Notes: a model not told the origin generated them from the letters alone. A stretch of 11,946 nt of DNA from an uncultured Collinsella sp. (GCA_958405565.1 CATYEN010000062.1:1-11946), one strand, 5' to 3'; numbered from the stretch's first letter, positions 1-8,960 are shown. Numbers and translations are program-made.

Positions 1-3128
<3,128 letters not shown>

Positions 3129-3201
3129 CAGGTTTTTCCTCCTTCACGGAAATGCTCGGTGGGTTGGCGAGGCATAGCTTCGCCAGTTATCGCAACCTAA
3201 T

Positions 3202-3229
3202 AGTTTATCAGGTACCGACCGTTGGGCAA
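3202..3229 (-). promoter_or_regulatory. candidate rpoB promoter
   Basis: On the minus strand TTGCCC (3229-3224) is followed after 16 nt by TAAACT (3207-3202), each matching 4 of 6 consensus bases of a vegetative sigma promoter. It lies between the galU terminator and the rpoB ribosome site and would give a leader of about 65 nt. A promoter is needed somewhere in this 240-base gap because the upstream gene ends in a strong terminator. The box match is modest, so the exact position is uncertain. Confidence 0.35.
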
Positions 3230-3313
3230 GAAAAGCCTTGACGCGATTGAGTTTTTGGAGTAGCAAAGTTTTTCGACAGAAAAAATGCAGGTAGATATAT
3301 GCGTATCGAACAC

Positions 3314-3338
3314 CTGTTCATATATTTTCTGTGAACAG
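3314..3338. repeat. 7-bp dyad between galU terminator and rpoB promoter
   Basis: CTGTTCA (3314-3320) and its exact reverse complement TGAACAG (3332-3338) flank 11 AT-rich bases. The dyad lies about 100 bp upstream of the candidate rpoB promoter and 25 bp past the galU terminator. It has no T-tract on either strand, so it is not a terminator. It could be an operator or a chance dyad in AT-rich DNA. Confidence 0.3.
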
Positions 3339-3362
3339 AGAGGCGGCAATCGCAGCTCTTAT

Positions 3363-3395
3363 AAAAAACGGGCGCGAACCGAGGTCCGCGCCCGT
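3363..3395 (-). terminator. intrinsic terminator of galU
   Basis: On the minus strand a perfect 9-bp GC-rich stem (arms 3395-3387 and 3376-3368, ACGGGCGCG type) with a 10-nt loop is followed by TTTTTTATAA. It begins 20 bp after the galU stop codon. This is a textbook rho-independent terminator and isolates galU from rpoB. Confidence 0.92.
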
Positions 3396-3415
3396 AAATG
3401 TCGATGCCCGAAGGC

Positions 3416-4324
3416 TTACTTGCGCATCAATCCGCCGCGCTCGTCGATGGCGTCCCAGAAGGCATCGGCAAAGCGGGGGTCGCTTGCAGCCATGAGGGCG
3501 TTGGTGGCCATCCAGCCAGAGGGGGTGCCGGTGTCGTAGCCCGACAGCGGGTCGATGACGACGGCGTACATGGCTTCGCGGTCGAGCGAACGGGCCATGG
3601 CGTCGGTGAGCTGGATCTCGCCGCCCTTGCCGGCCTGCTGATCTGCCAGCAGGTCCATGACCAGCGGGCTCAGCAGGTAGCGACCGACGATGTACAGGTT
3701 GGACGGAGCCGCCTCGGGAGCGGGCTTCTCGACCAGACCGCCGATACGCCAGACAGCGCCCGGCTCTGCATCGGCAACGTCCTCGGCACCCTCGAGCGAA
3801 CCGACGCGCTCACCGGCGATAACGCCGTAGCGGCTGACTTCCTCGGGCGAGCAAGCAGCGACGGCGATAACCGAAGCGCCACCGTGCTCCTTGGAAACGG
3901 CGAGCATCTTGTCGCAGATGTCGCGGTTAGGTACAACGTAGTCGCCCAGAAGAACCAGGAAGTTCTCCCCTGCCACGGCGTCGGCAGCAGAGCGAATAGC
4001 ATGGCCGAGGCCCTTGGGCTCGTACTGATAACGGAAGTCGACCGGCATACCGCCAGCGTGGGCGACGGCATCGGCATAGGCGTTCTTGCCGCGCTCGCGC
4101 AGCAGGTTCTCGAGCGAACGGTCGGGCTGGAAGTAGTTCAGCAGCTCGGGCTTGCCGGGCGAGGTAACGATGATGGCGTCGTCGACCTCCTCGGGGTCGA
4201 GTGCCTCCTCGACGACATACTGGATGACCGGCTTGTCGAGCACCGGCAGCATCTCTTTGGGCGTGCACTTGGTGCCAGGCAGAAAACGCGTGCCAAGACC
4301 GGCGGCGGGGATGATTGCCTTCAT
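3416..4324 (-). CDS. galU: UTP--glucose-1-phosphate uridylyltransferase
   Basis: This cytoplasmic nucleotidyltransferase makes UDP-glucose from UTP and glucose-1-phosphate for envelope glycans and the Leloir pathway. The 302-aa protein has the family's usual length. It opens MKAIIPAAGLGTRFLPGTK, with the nucleotide-binding G-x-G-T-R (residues 9-13) and K19, then CTPKEMLPVLDKP (20-32). Further landmarks are EPKGLGHAI (102-110), the metal-site region LLGD (125-128), SRYGVI (164-169), VEKP (198-201) and GEIQLTDAM (235-243). The ATG at 4324 is chosen because homology starts there and AAAGGA (4342-4337) lies 12 nt upstream; the open frame runs further upstream to 4408, but that extension resembles nothing. 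It has its own candidate promoter and a strong terminator, so it forms a single-gene unit. Its position between rplL and rpoB is unusual. The related RmlA family is excluded by GalU-type motifs and length. Confidence 0.95.
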   Translation of the reverse strand: MKAIIPAAGLGTRFLPGTKCTPKEMLPVLDKPVIQYVVEEALDPEEVDDAIIVTSPGKPELLNYFQPDRSLENLLRERGKNAYADAVAHAGGMPVDFRYQYEPKGLGHAIRSAADAVAGENFLVLLGDYVVPNRDICDKMLAVSKEHGGASVIAVAACSPEEVSRYGVIAGERVGSLEGAEDVADAEPGAVWRIGGLVEKPAPEAAPSNLYIVGRYLLSPLVMDLLADQQAGKGGEIQLTDAMARSLDREAMYAVVIDPLSGYDTGTPSGWMATNALMAASDPRFADAFWDAIDERGGLMRK

Positions 4325-4346
4325 GTTATTCAAAGATCCTTTCGCA

Positions 4347-4360
4347 GGCGCAAAAGCGCC
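4347..4360 (-). promoter_or_regulatory. hairpin in the galU leader next to the ribosome site
   Basis: GGCGC (4347-4351) and GCGCC (4356-4360) form a 5-bp stem with a 4-nt loop, ending 4 bases upstream of the AAAGGA ribosome site of galU. It could tune translation or message stability. No partner sequence masking the ribosome site was seen. Confidence 0.3.
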
Positions 4361-4420
4361 CCATGCGTGCGGCACACAGCCGCAGACCAAATTGCGATAC
4401 CCAAGCATCTTACCGCTGGA

Positions 4421-4448
4421 ACTATATATCGCTACAAGGCAGAGACAA
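4421..4448 (-). promoter_or_regulatory. galU: candidate galU promoter
   Basis: On the minus strand TTGTCT (4448-4443) and TATAGT (4426-4421) are separated by 16 nt; the -10 box matches 5 of 6 and the -35 box 4 of 6 consensus bases. The predicted start near 4414 gives a leader of about 90 nt. It lies after the rplL terminator, where a promoter for galU is expected. Confidence 0.45.
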
Positions 4449-4465
4449 TTCTTCAGCAGGTCAAC

Positions 4466-4499
4466 GCAAATTATTGCTCGAATGGTGCAATTTTATTGC
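4466..4499. promoter_or_regulatory. two tandem GCAA..TTGC dyads upstream of the galU promoter
   Basis: GCAA-ATTA-TTGC (4466-4477) and GCAAT-TTT-ATTGC (4487-4499) are two similar palindromes. Their centres are about 21.5 bp apart, close to two helical turns, and they lie just upstream of the candidate galU -35 box. This is the arrangement of a paired regulator site. No regulator is identified, and AT-rich dyads can arise by chance. Confidence 0.35.
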
Positions 4500-4574
4500 C
4501 CAACGGCAGGGCACCCGATACGACGCAAATCACAGAACATGGCAGTTTGAGCAACCGATGCCGAGGGACCAAAA

Positions 4575-4609
4575 CAAAAAAGACGGGGCTCGCAATGCGA
4601 ACCCCGTCT
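4575..4609 (-). terminator. intrinsic terminator of rplJ-rplL
   Basis: On the minus strand AGACGGGG (4609-4602) pairs perfectly with CCCCGTCT (4588-4581), extended by an inner 4-bp stem (4600-4597 with 4593-4590) across a single mismatch. It is followed by TTTTTTG. It starts 27 bp after the rplL stop and ends the ribosomal-stalk operon before galU. Confidence 0.92.
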
Positions 4610-4636
4610 GCAAAGAAATCTGGCGAGAAAGCCTGA

Positions 4637-5014
4637 TTACTTGAGGGTGACAGCAGCGCCAGCAGCCTCGAGCTTCTCCTTGGCAGCCTCGGCGTCCTCC
4701 TTCTTGGCACCCTCGAGAACAGCCTTGGGAGCGCCCTCGACGACCTCCTTGGCCTCCTTCAGGCCAAGGTTGGTGAGCTCGCGGACGGCCTTGATGACCT
4801 GGATCTTGTTGTCGCCGAAGCCCTCGAGCACGACGTCAAACTCGGTCTTCTCCTCGGCCTCAGCAGCGCCAGCAGCGGGAGCGGCGACAACAGCGGCAGG
4901 AGCAGCGGCGGAAACGCCGAAGGTGTCCTCGATAGCCTTGACGAGCTCGGAAGCCTCGAGAAGGGTCATTTCCTTAAGAGCATCGATGATCTCATCGGTG
5001 GTAAGCTTAGCCAT
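4637..5014 (-). CDS. rplL: 50S ribosomal protein L7/L12
   Basis: L12 dimers bind the C-terminal part of L10 to form the ribosomal stalk that recruits elongation and initiation factors. The 125-aa protein has the usual length. It shows the N-terminal dimerisation domain (1 to about 33, MAKLTTDEIIDALKEMTLLE), an Ala-rich flexible hinge (about 37-57), and the factor-binding C-terminal domain with FDVVLEGFGDNKIQVIKAVR then GLKEAKEVVEGAP. The ATG at 5014 is chosen because AAAGGAC (5027-5021) lies 6 nt upstream and MAKLT is the family N-terminus; an in-frame ATG at 5047 would add 11 non-homologous residues and falls inside an intercistronic hairpin. It is cotranscribed with rplJ and closed by its own terminator, so it is uncoupled from rpoB here. 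Confidence 0.97.
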   Translation of the reverse strand: MAKLTTDEIIDALKEMTLLEASELVKAIEDTFGVSAAAPAAVVAAPAAGAAEAEEKTEFDVVLEGFGDNKIQVIKAVRELTNLGLKEAKEVVEGAPKAVLEGAKKEDAEAAKEKLEAAGAAVTLK

Positions 5015-5032
5015 TTCTAAGTCCTTTCGGTT

Positions 5033-5098
5033 TCCGTGCGAATGCACGGAGATCAGTTAAAACACGGCGCGAATGCGCCAGGGGTGCGGCGTTGCCGC
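5033..5098 (-). promoter_or_regulatory. three consecutive hairpins in the rplJ-rplL gap
   Basis: The 102-bp intercistronic region can fold three times in a row: GCGGC/GCCGC (5086-5098, 3-nt loop), GGCGC/GCGCC (5066-5079) and TCCGTGC/GCACGGA (5033-5050, perfect 7 bp). The last two share the same 4-nt loop. None is followed by a T-tract on the minus strand. The last ends 5 bases upstream of the rplL ribosome site. L12 is needed in several copies per L10, so a stabilising or processing role is plausible; this is inference. Confidence 0.45.
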
Positions 5099-5116
5099 CG
5101 CGGGTGAAAACAGCGA

Positions 5117-5638
5117 CTAGGCTGCCTTCTGCTCGGAGACCTGCTGGATCGAACGAGCGAGACCAGAGGAAACGCCGTTGACGCAGACAGCGATGTCGCG
5201 AGCGAAACCGGAGATGAGACCGGCGATCTGGCCGAGAAGCTGATCCTTGGTGGGCAGCTCGGCGATAGCCTTAACATCATCAGCGGAAACGGCCTTGCCG
5301 TCGGAGATACCGCCCTTGATCTCAAGGACGCCCTTGGACTTAGCGGAGAAGTCCTTAAGGGCCTTAGCGGCCTCGACCGGCTCGGTCTCGTAGAACACAT
5401 AAGCAACGGGGCCGGCGAGGATCTCGTCGATCTCGGGCTGCTCCTGGTTCTTGAGAGCGATCTTGACCAGGTTGTTCTTGTAGACCTTCATCTCGGCGCC
5501 GCACTCGCGAAGCTGATGACGCAGCTCCTGAGCCTGCTTAACCGTCAGACCGTTGTAGTTGACGACGAACAGACCGGCGTTCTCGGCGATACGGGACTCG
5601 ATCTCTGCAACCTTGTCGATTTTGTACTGCTGGGGCAT
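5117..5638 (-). CDS. rplJ: 50S ribosomal protein L10
   Basis: L10 anchors the stalk: its N-terminal domain binds 23S rRNA with L11, and its C-terminal helix carries L12 dimers. The 173-aa product has the family length. It begins MPQQYKIDKVAEIESRI and shows the L10 core GLFVVNYNGLTVKQAQELR and VYKNNLVKIAL, followed by ILAGPVAYVFYETEPVEAAK. The C-terminus (about 130-173, LPTKDQLLGQIAGLISGFAR) is the helix that binds L12. A very strong ribosome site, GAGGAGGTG (5653-5645), lies 6 nt before the ATG at 5638. Upstream lie an L10-leader-like RNA and a strong promoter, so expression is probably autoregulated by the L10-L12 complex. rplK and rplA, the usual upstream partners, are absent here. Confidence 0.97.
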   Translation of the reverse strand: MPQQYKIDKVAEIESRIAENAGLFVVNYNGLTVKQAQELRHQLRECGAEMKVYKNNLVKIALKNQEQPEIDEILAGPVAYVFYETEPVEAAKALKDFSAKSKGVLEIKGGISDGKAVSADDVKAIAELPTKDQLLGQIAGLISGFARDIAVCVNGVSSGLARSIQQVSEQKAA

Positions 5639-5703
5639 GAATTACACCTCCTCGAATTCTTTCCGGGCACGGTCCGCCACAAGGACGTGACGGGGGCATG
5701 TCC

Positions 5704-5740
5704 AAAAAGAAAGCCCCCGCGCTGCATGAGCGACGGGGGC
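5704..5740 (-). terminator. attenuator-like terminator in the rplJ leader
   Basis: On the minus strand a 7-bp stem, GCCCCCG/CGGGGGC (5740-5734 with 5719-5713), is continued by a 4-bp inner stem (5732-5729 with 5723-5720) and followed by TTTCTTTTT. It lies inside the leader, between the promoter and the gene it serves, so it probably acts as a regulated attenuator rather than an end-of-operon signal. A 9-base copy of its upstream arm recurs downstream at 5689-5697. Confidence 0.8.
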
Positions 5741-5848
5741 GAGAAGACATATCTACTCGACCACCTCGGCTGGCGGGATATCCCATTAAGCTCGCGGGCG
5801 ATGCCCGTTTGCACCGGCTGTCTCTGGCAGCGGATTCGTGCGTGAACC
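5704..5848 (-). ncRNA. ribosomal L10 leader (cis-regulatory RNA of rplJL)
   Basis: The leader between the rplJ promoter and gene carries sequence typical of L10 leaders on the minus strand: GAGACAGCCGG (5824-5814), a hairpin CGGGC-ATC-GCCCG (5807-5795), a GCTTAAT element (5792-5786) before GGGATATCCC (5784-5775), and CCAGCCGAGGT (5773-5763). In the known family this RNA binds the L10-(L12)n complex to repress its own operon. It ends here in an attenuator-like terminator. The assignment rests on remembered motif resemblance and on position; a covariance-model search was not possible. Confidence 0.72.
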
Positions 5849-5854
5849 GAAAGT

Positions 5855-5883
5855 ATTATGGCGGGGACCCCGGCGTCGGTCAA
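5855..5883 (-). promoter_or_regulatory. rplJ: strong vegetative promoter of rplJL
   Basis: On the minus strand TTGACC (5883-5878) and CATAAT (5860-5855) are exactly 17 nt apart; each box matches 5 of 6 consensus bases. The start would fall near 5848, giving a leader of about 210 nt that contains the L10 leader. The -35 box overlaps the end of the large palindrome upstream, and no AT-rich UP element precedes it. Confidence 0.8.
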
Positions 5884-6082
5884 CGGAAAACCGGGCTGCA
5901 CACAATTCCACCATCCGGCCGCGCCGCCAAAGGCCAGGCGCAAGGTTTTCGCTCGGTCAAGTCCTGGCTCGCACGAAGAGCACATTAAGTGCTCTTCGGC
6001 TCGTGCGGAATCTACGAAAACCTTGCGCCTGGCCTTTGGCGGCGCGGCCTGCGTTGACTTTGGGCAGCCCGGGTTTTCGTTG
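5881..6082. repeat. large nested inverted repeat between aminotransferase gene and rplJ
   Basis: The left arm 5917-5951 and right arm 6015-6049 are perfect 35-bp reverse complements (I checked every base). They flank an inner hairpin: 10-bp arms 5974-5983 and 5989-5998 with a 5-nt loop. Outside them, 5881-5899 and 6064-6082 are also reverse complements apart from two compensating 1-bp indels. The unit, about 200 bp, could extrude as a cruciform or fold as a very long RNA hairpin. It has no transposase and no credible reading frame; short frames through it exist on both strands merely because it is palindromic. It may be a MITE- or REP-like family member, and it may also insulate rplJ from upstream transcription. 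Confidence 0.93.
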
Positions 6083-6141
6083 GCTGCCGCCCCCACTCAT
6101 AATGCTTGGGTCGGTGGGCTGATGTGTTGCGTCCCGTTGGG

Positions 6142-7278
6142 CTATAAGGTTGAAATGAAGGTGGACAGGCGATTTAGGCCTTCGTCCAAATCTCGGTCGG
6201 AAACGCAATAGCTGAGGCGAATGTGGCCTTCGGTTCCGAAGCAGTTTCCGGGAACTAGGGCTACGTTGGCCTCTTTGATGGCCTTGATGCAGAAGGCTTC
6301 ACTTGTTAGGCCGAATTGTTTGATGCTCGGGAAAGTGTAGAAGGCTCCTGCGGGCTCTACTACGTCGAGGCCCATGGCGTCTAAGGCTGCGAGTACGCGC
6401 TCACGGCGGGCTCGGTAGACTTCGAGCATGGGGGTGGGGTCGACGGTGAGGGCTCGGGCTGCGGCGTCCATTTCGAAGGAAACAGCGCTCGACACTAAGT
6501 ATTGGTGGGCCTTTGCGATCTCGGCGATGACGGGAGCCGCGGCTGCGAGCCAGCCTAGGCGCCAGCCCGTCATGGCCCAGGGCTTGGAGAAGCTCTCGAT
6601 GACGACCGTCTGCTCGCACAGTTCTGGGTGGCGCTGGGCGAAGCGCTCGTAGCCGTCAACGTAGACCAGGCGGTTGTAGACATCGTCGCAGACTACGTAG
6701 ATGCCCGCCTGCTCTGCCACGCGCGCCACGGCGTCGAGCGATACCGCGTTGAGGATGCAGCCCGTGGGGTTGTTGGGCGAGCAGATGACGATGGCCTTGG
6801 TTGCCGGCGTCACACAGGCACGAAGCGCTTCCTCGTCGATCTGGAATTGCGCGGGCTCCGTATCCAAAAAGACCGCCTTGGCGTGGTTGGCCACGACGAT
6901 GCTCTCGTACAGGCCAAAAGCCGGCGTGGGAATAATGACCTCGTCGCCAGGGTTGAGCATTGCCATAAACGTAGCCGACAGGGCCTCGGTTGCGCCGTCC
7001 GTGAGGATGACCTCGTCAGCCGAAAACGAAAGGCCTGCGTCGCCCATATATGTGGACAGCGCCTCGCGCAGGGCGGGACGGCCGTTGTTGGGCGGATAGT
7101 GCGTGTCGCCGCGGTCGAGCGAGGCGGTCACCTTGACGCTGATCACGTCGGGCGTGGGAAAATCGGGCTCACCAAGCGCAAGCGCAATGCATCCCGGATG
7201 CTGTGCGGCAAGTGCATTGATTCGGCGGATGCCGGAAGGCTTGAGCGTGGCAAGCGAGGTGTTCATGGGCAGACGCAT
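6142..7278 (-). CDS. class I/II PLP-dependent aminotransferase (AspC/PatA-like)
   Basis: A cytoplasmic fold-type I aminotransferase of 378 aa that transfers an amino group between an amino acid and a 2-oxo acid. Expected residues are visible: LGEPDFPTP (35-43), the YPPNNGRPALREAL segment (61-74), SPNNPTG (167-173, N170 beside the cofactor), D198 pairing with the pyridine nitrogen, Y201, the PLP lysine K232 in SFSKPWAMTGWRLGW (229-243), and the substrate-carboxylate arginine R354 in GHIRLSY. The ATG at 7278 is chosen because AAAGGA (7289-7284) lies 5 nt upstream; the next ATG at 7266 is 17 nt away. The substrate cannot be told from sequence: aspartate, aromatic and branched-chain enzymes share these motifs. 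It is divergent from the 217-aa gene and ends 60 bp before the large palindrome. No clear promoter was recognised in the 93-bp divergent gap. Confidence 0.92.
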   Translation of the reverse strand: MRLPMNTSLATLKPSGIRRINALAAQHPGCIALALGEPDFPTPDVISVKVTASLDRGDTHYPPNNGRPALREALSTYMGDAGLSFSADEVILTDGATEALSATFMAMLNPGDEVIIPTPAFGLYESIVVANHAKAVFLDTEPAQFQIDEEALRACVTPATKAIVICSPNNPTGCILNAVSLDAVARVAEQAGIYVVCDDVYNRLVYVDGYERFAQRHPELCEQTVVIESFSKPWAMTGWRLGWLAAAAPVIAEIAKAHQYLVSSAVSFEMDAAARALTVDPTPMLEVYRARRERVLAALDAMGLDVVEPAGAFYTFPSIKQFGLTSEAFCIKAIKEANVALVPGNCFGTEGHIRLSYCVSDRDLDEGLNRLSTFISTL

Positions 7279-7371
7279 GGCATTCCTTTCGTAAGGGTTG
7301 CACTAGGATAGCGCGGCGGGACGCCACCAGACGGTGTAACCTAAACGGAAACCAACCGGAAAGGAGATGGC

Positions 7372-8025
7372 ATGGAGGCGACCGCGCGCGGCGATAAGCC
7401 CAAAACGCTGCAAACCATCGCGTATATCAGCATTCCCAATAGCGCCGATCTTGAGTTTTTGCTTTGGGACCTGCAGGATGCCATCGCAGCGTATGCCCGG
7501 CTTTCCGGCACTGCGTTCCCCTGCCCGGTTGATTTAAAGGCGGATGATACCGATGCCACCGTCGATGGCATCGTGCTCGCCGTTGATGATGCATTTGATG
7601 ATGAAGCGATGGCAGCCATTGAACAGGCATTTGATCGCTTTGGTGGCGCAGGAACGCGCACCTATGTCGTCGTCCAGGCTAACGTTAGTGGCCCCGAGCG
7701 AGCACGCGGGCTCGTCGAGCGGCTGCGAGCGGCGTGCGACCTTCGCGATCTGTCGTGGTGCGGTGGCGTTATCGTCTGTAGTGGCAGCGGCATCGAGGCG
7801 CTTCGCCGCTCCCCGCGCATGGGCCTCTTGCGCCGGCCGCTTTCCGAAGCCATGGACAAGCTGGTGGGCGCCATTCGCATGGGCTGTTCGGTTGAGCATG
7901 CGCAGCGACTTGGCGGCGGCAATGCCGGTAGCGTCGACACCGACGGCATGGCGCGCGCTAGGCCTGCTGTGCCCGCACTAATCTGGCGTGCCATCATCAA
8001 ACGCCTCGGCGCCCATGCTCAATAA
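7372..8025 (+). CDS. conserved-looking hypothetical protein, possibly flavodoxin-like
   Basis: The only plus-strand gene, 217 aa, with a good ribosome site AAGGAG (7361-7366) 5 nt before the ATG. Base composition and codon use fit the neighbours. I do not recognise the family firmly. Alternating strands and helices are suggested by IAYISIPN (16-23), DGIVLAVDD (65-73) and TYVVVQANVSGPERARGLVE (about 96-115); the stretch SWCGGVIVCSG followed by RRSPRMGLLRRPLSEAMDKL resembles the C-terminal half of flavodoxin-like NAD(P)H:FMN oxidoreductases. The usual N-terminal FMN-phosphate loop is not evident, so it may be a degenerate member that no longer binds flavin. No signal peptide or membrane segment is seen. 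It is divergent from the aminotransferase gene. Function unknown. Confidence 0.75.
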   Translation: MEATARGDKPKTLQTIAYISIPNSADLEFLLWDLQDAIAAYARLSGTAFPCPVDLKADDTDATVDGIVLAVDDAFDDEAMAAIEQAFDRFGGAGTRTYVVVQANVSGPERARGLVERLRAACDLRDLSWCGGVIVCSGSGIEALRRSPRMGLLRRPLSEAMDKLVGAIRMGCSVEHAQRLGGGNAGSVDTDGMARARPAVPALIWRAIIKRLGAHAQ

Positions 8026-8237
8026 GGCACTCCAGGTGCCATGACTCGATTGGTCAAGGAAAAACATACTCAATCCCTATTGCACAAGGCAATAGTGGAG
8101 CGCACCTTTTCCCTTAAAACCTAGGGTTTCGAGCATGTGAAACCTTGAATTGCCCTGTATATTTGTATAGGTAAAGAGGGTAAAGCTCTGTTCCTTAAAC
8201 TTCACTTGTTCATGTCATCGCTACAAGCAGGAAGTTA
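8026..8237. other. non-coding gap with several dyads
   Basis: Between two convergent genes. Dyads: GGCAC/GTGCC (8026-8040) directly after the stop of the 217-aa gene, CTATTGC/GCAATAG (8077-8095, 5-nt loop), and GGTTTC/GAAACC (8125-8144). None has a T-tract, so none is a convincing terminator, though the first may act as a weak one. Composition falls from about 60% G+C (7981-8040) to about 42% (8041-8100). I found no gene here. Confidence 0.5.
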
Positions 8238-8927
8238 TTAAACAGCAATCATCGCCCCTACTGCGTTATAGATAATATGGAGCACCACTGAGCCCCATAA
8301 ACAATTTGTTCTTTTATACACTGCATCACAAAAAAAGTGCAAAGCCAGAAGGGAGATCACATACTCTACCGGCAACACATCAAAATATAGCTTTCCAATA
8401 ATTACCCATCTTACCGGGTAATGTATCGAGAGAAAAAAGACCGAATTGATAATACCAACTATCCACTGGTTTCTTATCAATCCTGACAATCTTGTTTGAA
8501 TGTATCCCCTAAATATAATTTCTTCTTCGAGAGCAGCGAAGAAGAAAATAATCCAGTTTATCAATAAGGGTTCCGTAAACGATATGGATTTCCCTTGTGC
8601 CTTAAACAGCACCGTTTGTATAACAAGCAGAAAAATTCCACCAATAACGCCTAGAATAATGCTGTTTTTTAGCTTATCGGTGTTAATTCCAACACTGTCT
8701 ATTTTCTGTTTGTTGCAATGGAAAAAGCATGCGAAAAGCAAAATCAAGACAAGAGGAATCCAAACTTGTGACAGATTTAATATGAGCACGCTTGTATTTG
8801 TTGTATAAAGCCAGCCATGAAAAAATGCACTGCCCATTATGAGGCAATATATGATAATTGCTTTTATACCATCCTTTTTTTCATACTCCATTAGGTTGTT
8901 TTTATACTTTTCACTTGTCCACTCCAT
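8238..8927 (-). CDS. CPBP family intramembrane glutamic endopeptidase (CAAX/Abi type)
   Basis: A 229-aa multi-pass membrane protein. Hydrophobic segments lie near residues 22-40, 46-70, 90-108, 120-133, 157-170, 187-200 and 211-229. The family signature is complete: EEEIIFR (134-140, glutamates plus R140), FLSIH (165-169), H197 and HIIYN (217-221). Relatives process prenylated proteins or act in bacteriocin self-immunity and maturation; which applies here is unknown, and no bacteriocin gene was seen nearby. The ATG at 8927 is chosen because GGAGAGGAG (8944-8936) lies 8 nt upstream; a TTG at 9011 would add 28 residues with no ribosome site. Codon use is AT-rich, unlike every neighbour, which points to transfer. 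It sits alone, so it is not part of an evident operon. Confidence 0.88.
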   Translation of the reverse strand: MEWTSEKYKNNLMEYEKKDGIKAIIIYCLIMGSAFFHGWLYTTNTSVLILNLSQVWIPLVLILLFACFFHCNKQKIDSVGINTDKLKNSIILGVIGGIFLLVIQTVLFKAQGKSISFTEPLLINWIIFFFAALEEEIIFRGYIQTRLSGLIRNQWIVGIINSVFFLSIHYPVRWVIIGKLYFDVLPVEYVISLLALHFFCDAVYKRTNCLWGSVVLHIIYNAVGAMIAV

Positions 8928-8944
8928 CGATATTTCTCCTCTCC

Positions 8945-8960
8945 ACAAATTTCGATTTGT
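8945..8960 (-). promoter_or_regulatory. hairpin abutting the CPBP ribosome site
   Basis: ACAAAT (8945-8950) and ATTTGT (8955-8960) form a 6-bp stem with a 4-nt loop, ending exactly one base before GGAGAGGAG of the CPBP gene. The stem would be weak in RNA. Together with the 13-codon frame upstream it could form a translation-dependent switch, but this is conjecture. Confidence 0.3.

Noticed and set aside
4325..4408. N-terminal extension of galU by 28 codons
   Set aside because: GalU homology and the ribosome site both fix the start at 4324; the extension covers the leader hairpin and resembles no protein.
3398..4636. Plus-strand open frame of 412 codons
   Set aside because: It is antisense to galU and runs through the galU promoter and leader into the rplL terminator. 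No family is recognisable and no ribosome site is seen.
5015..5047. Earlier ATG for rplL at 5047
   Set aside because: It lies in an intercistronic hairpin and adds 11 residues absent from L7/L12 proteins; the ATG at 5014 has the better ribosome site.
5917..6049. Palindrome read as a CRISPR repeat or simple rho-independent terminator
   Set aside because: There is one inverted pair, no spaced direct repeats, and no T-tract on either side.
5545..6211. Several short frames through the palindrome on both strands
   Set aside because: They encode similar low-quality peptides on both strands simply because the DNA is palindromic, and they overlap the rplJ promoter and leader.
7279..7371. Promoters in the divergent gap
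   Set aside because: TATCCT-like and TAACCT-like -10 boxes occur, but neither has a -35 box at an acceptable distance, so no call is made.
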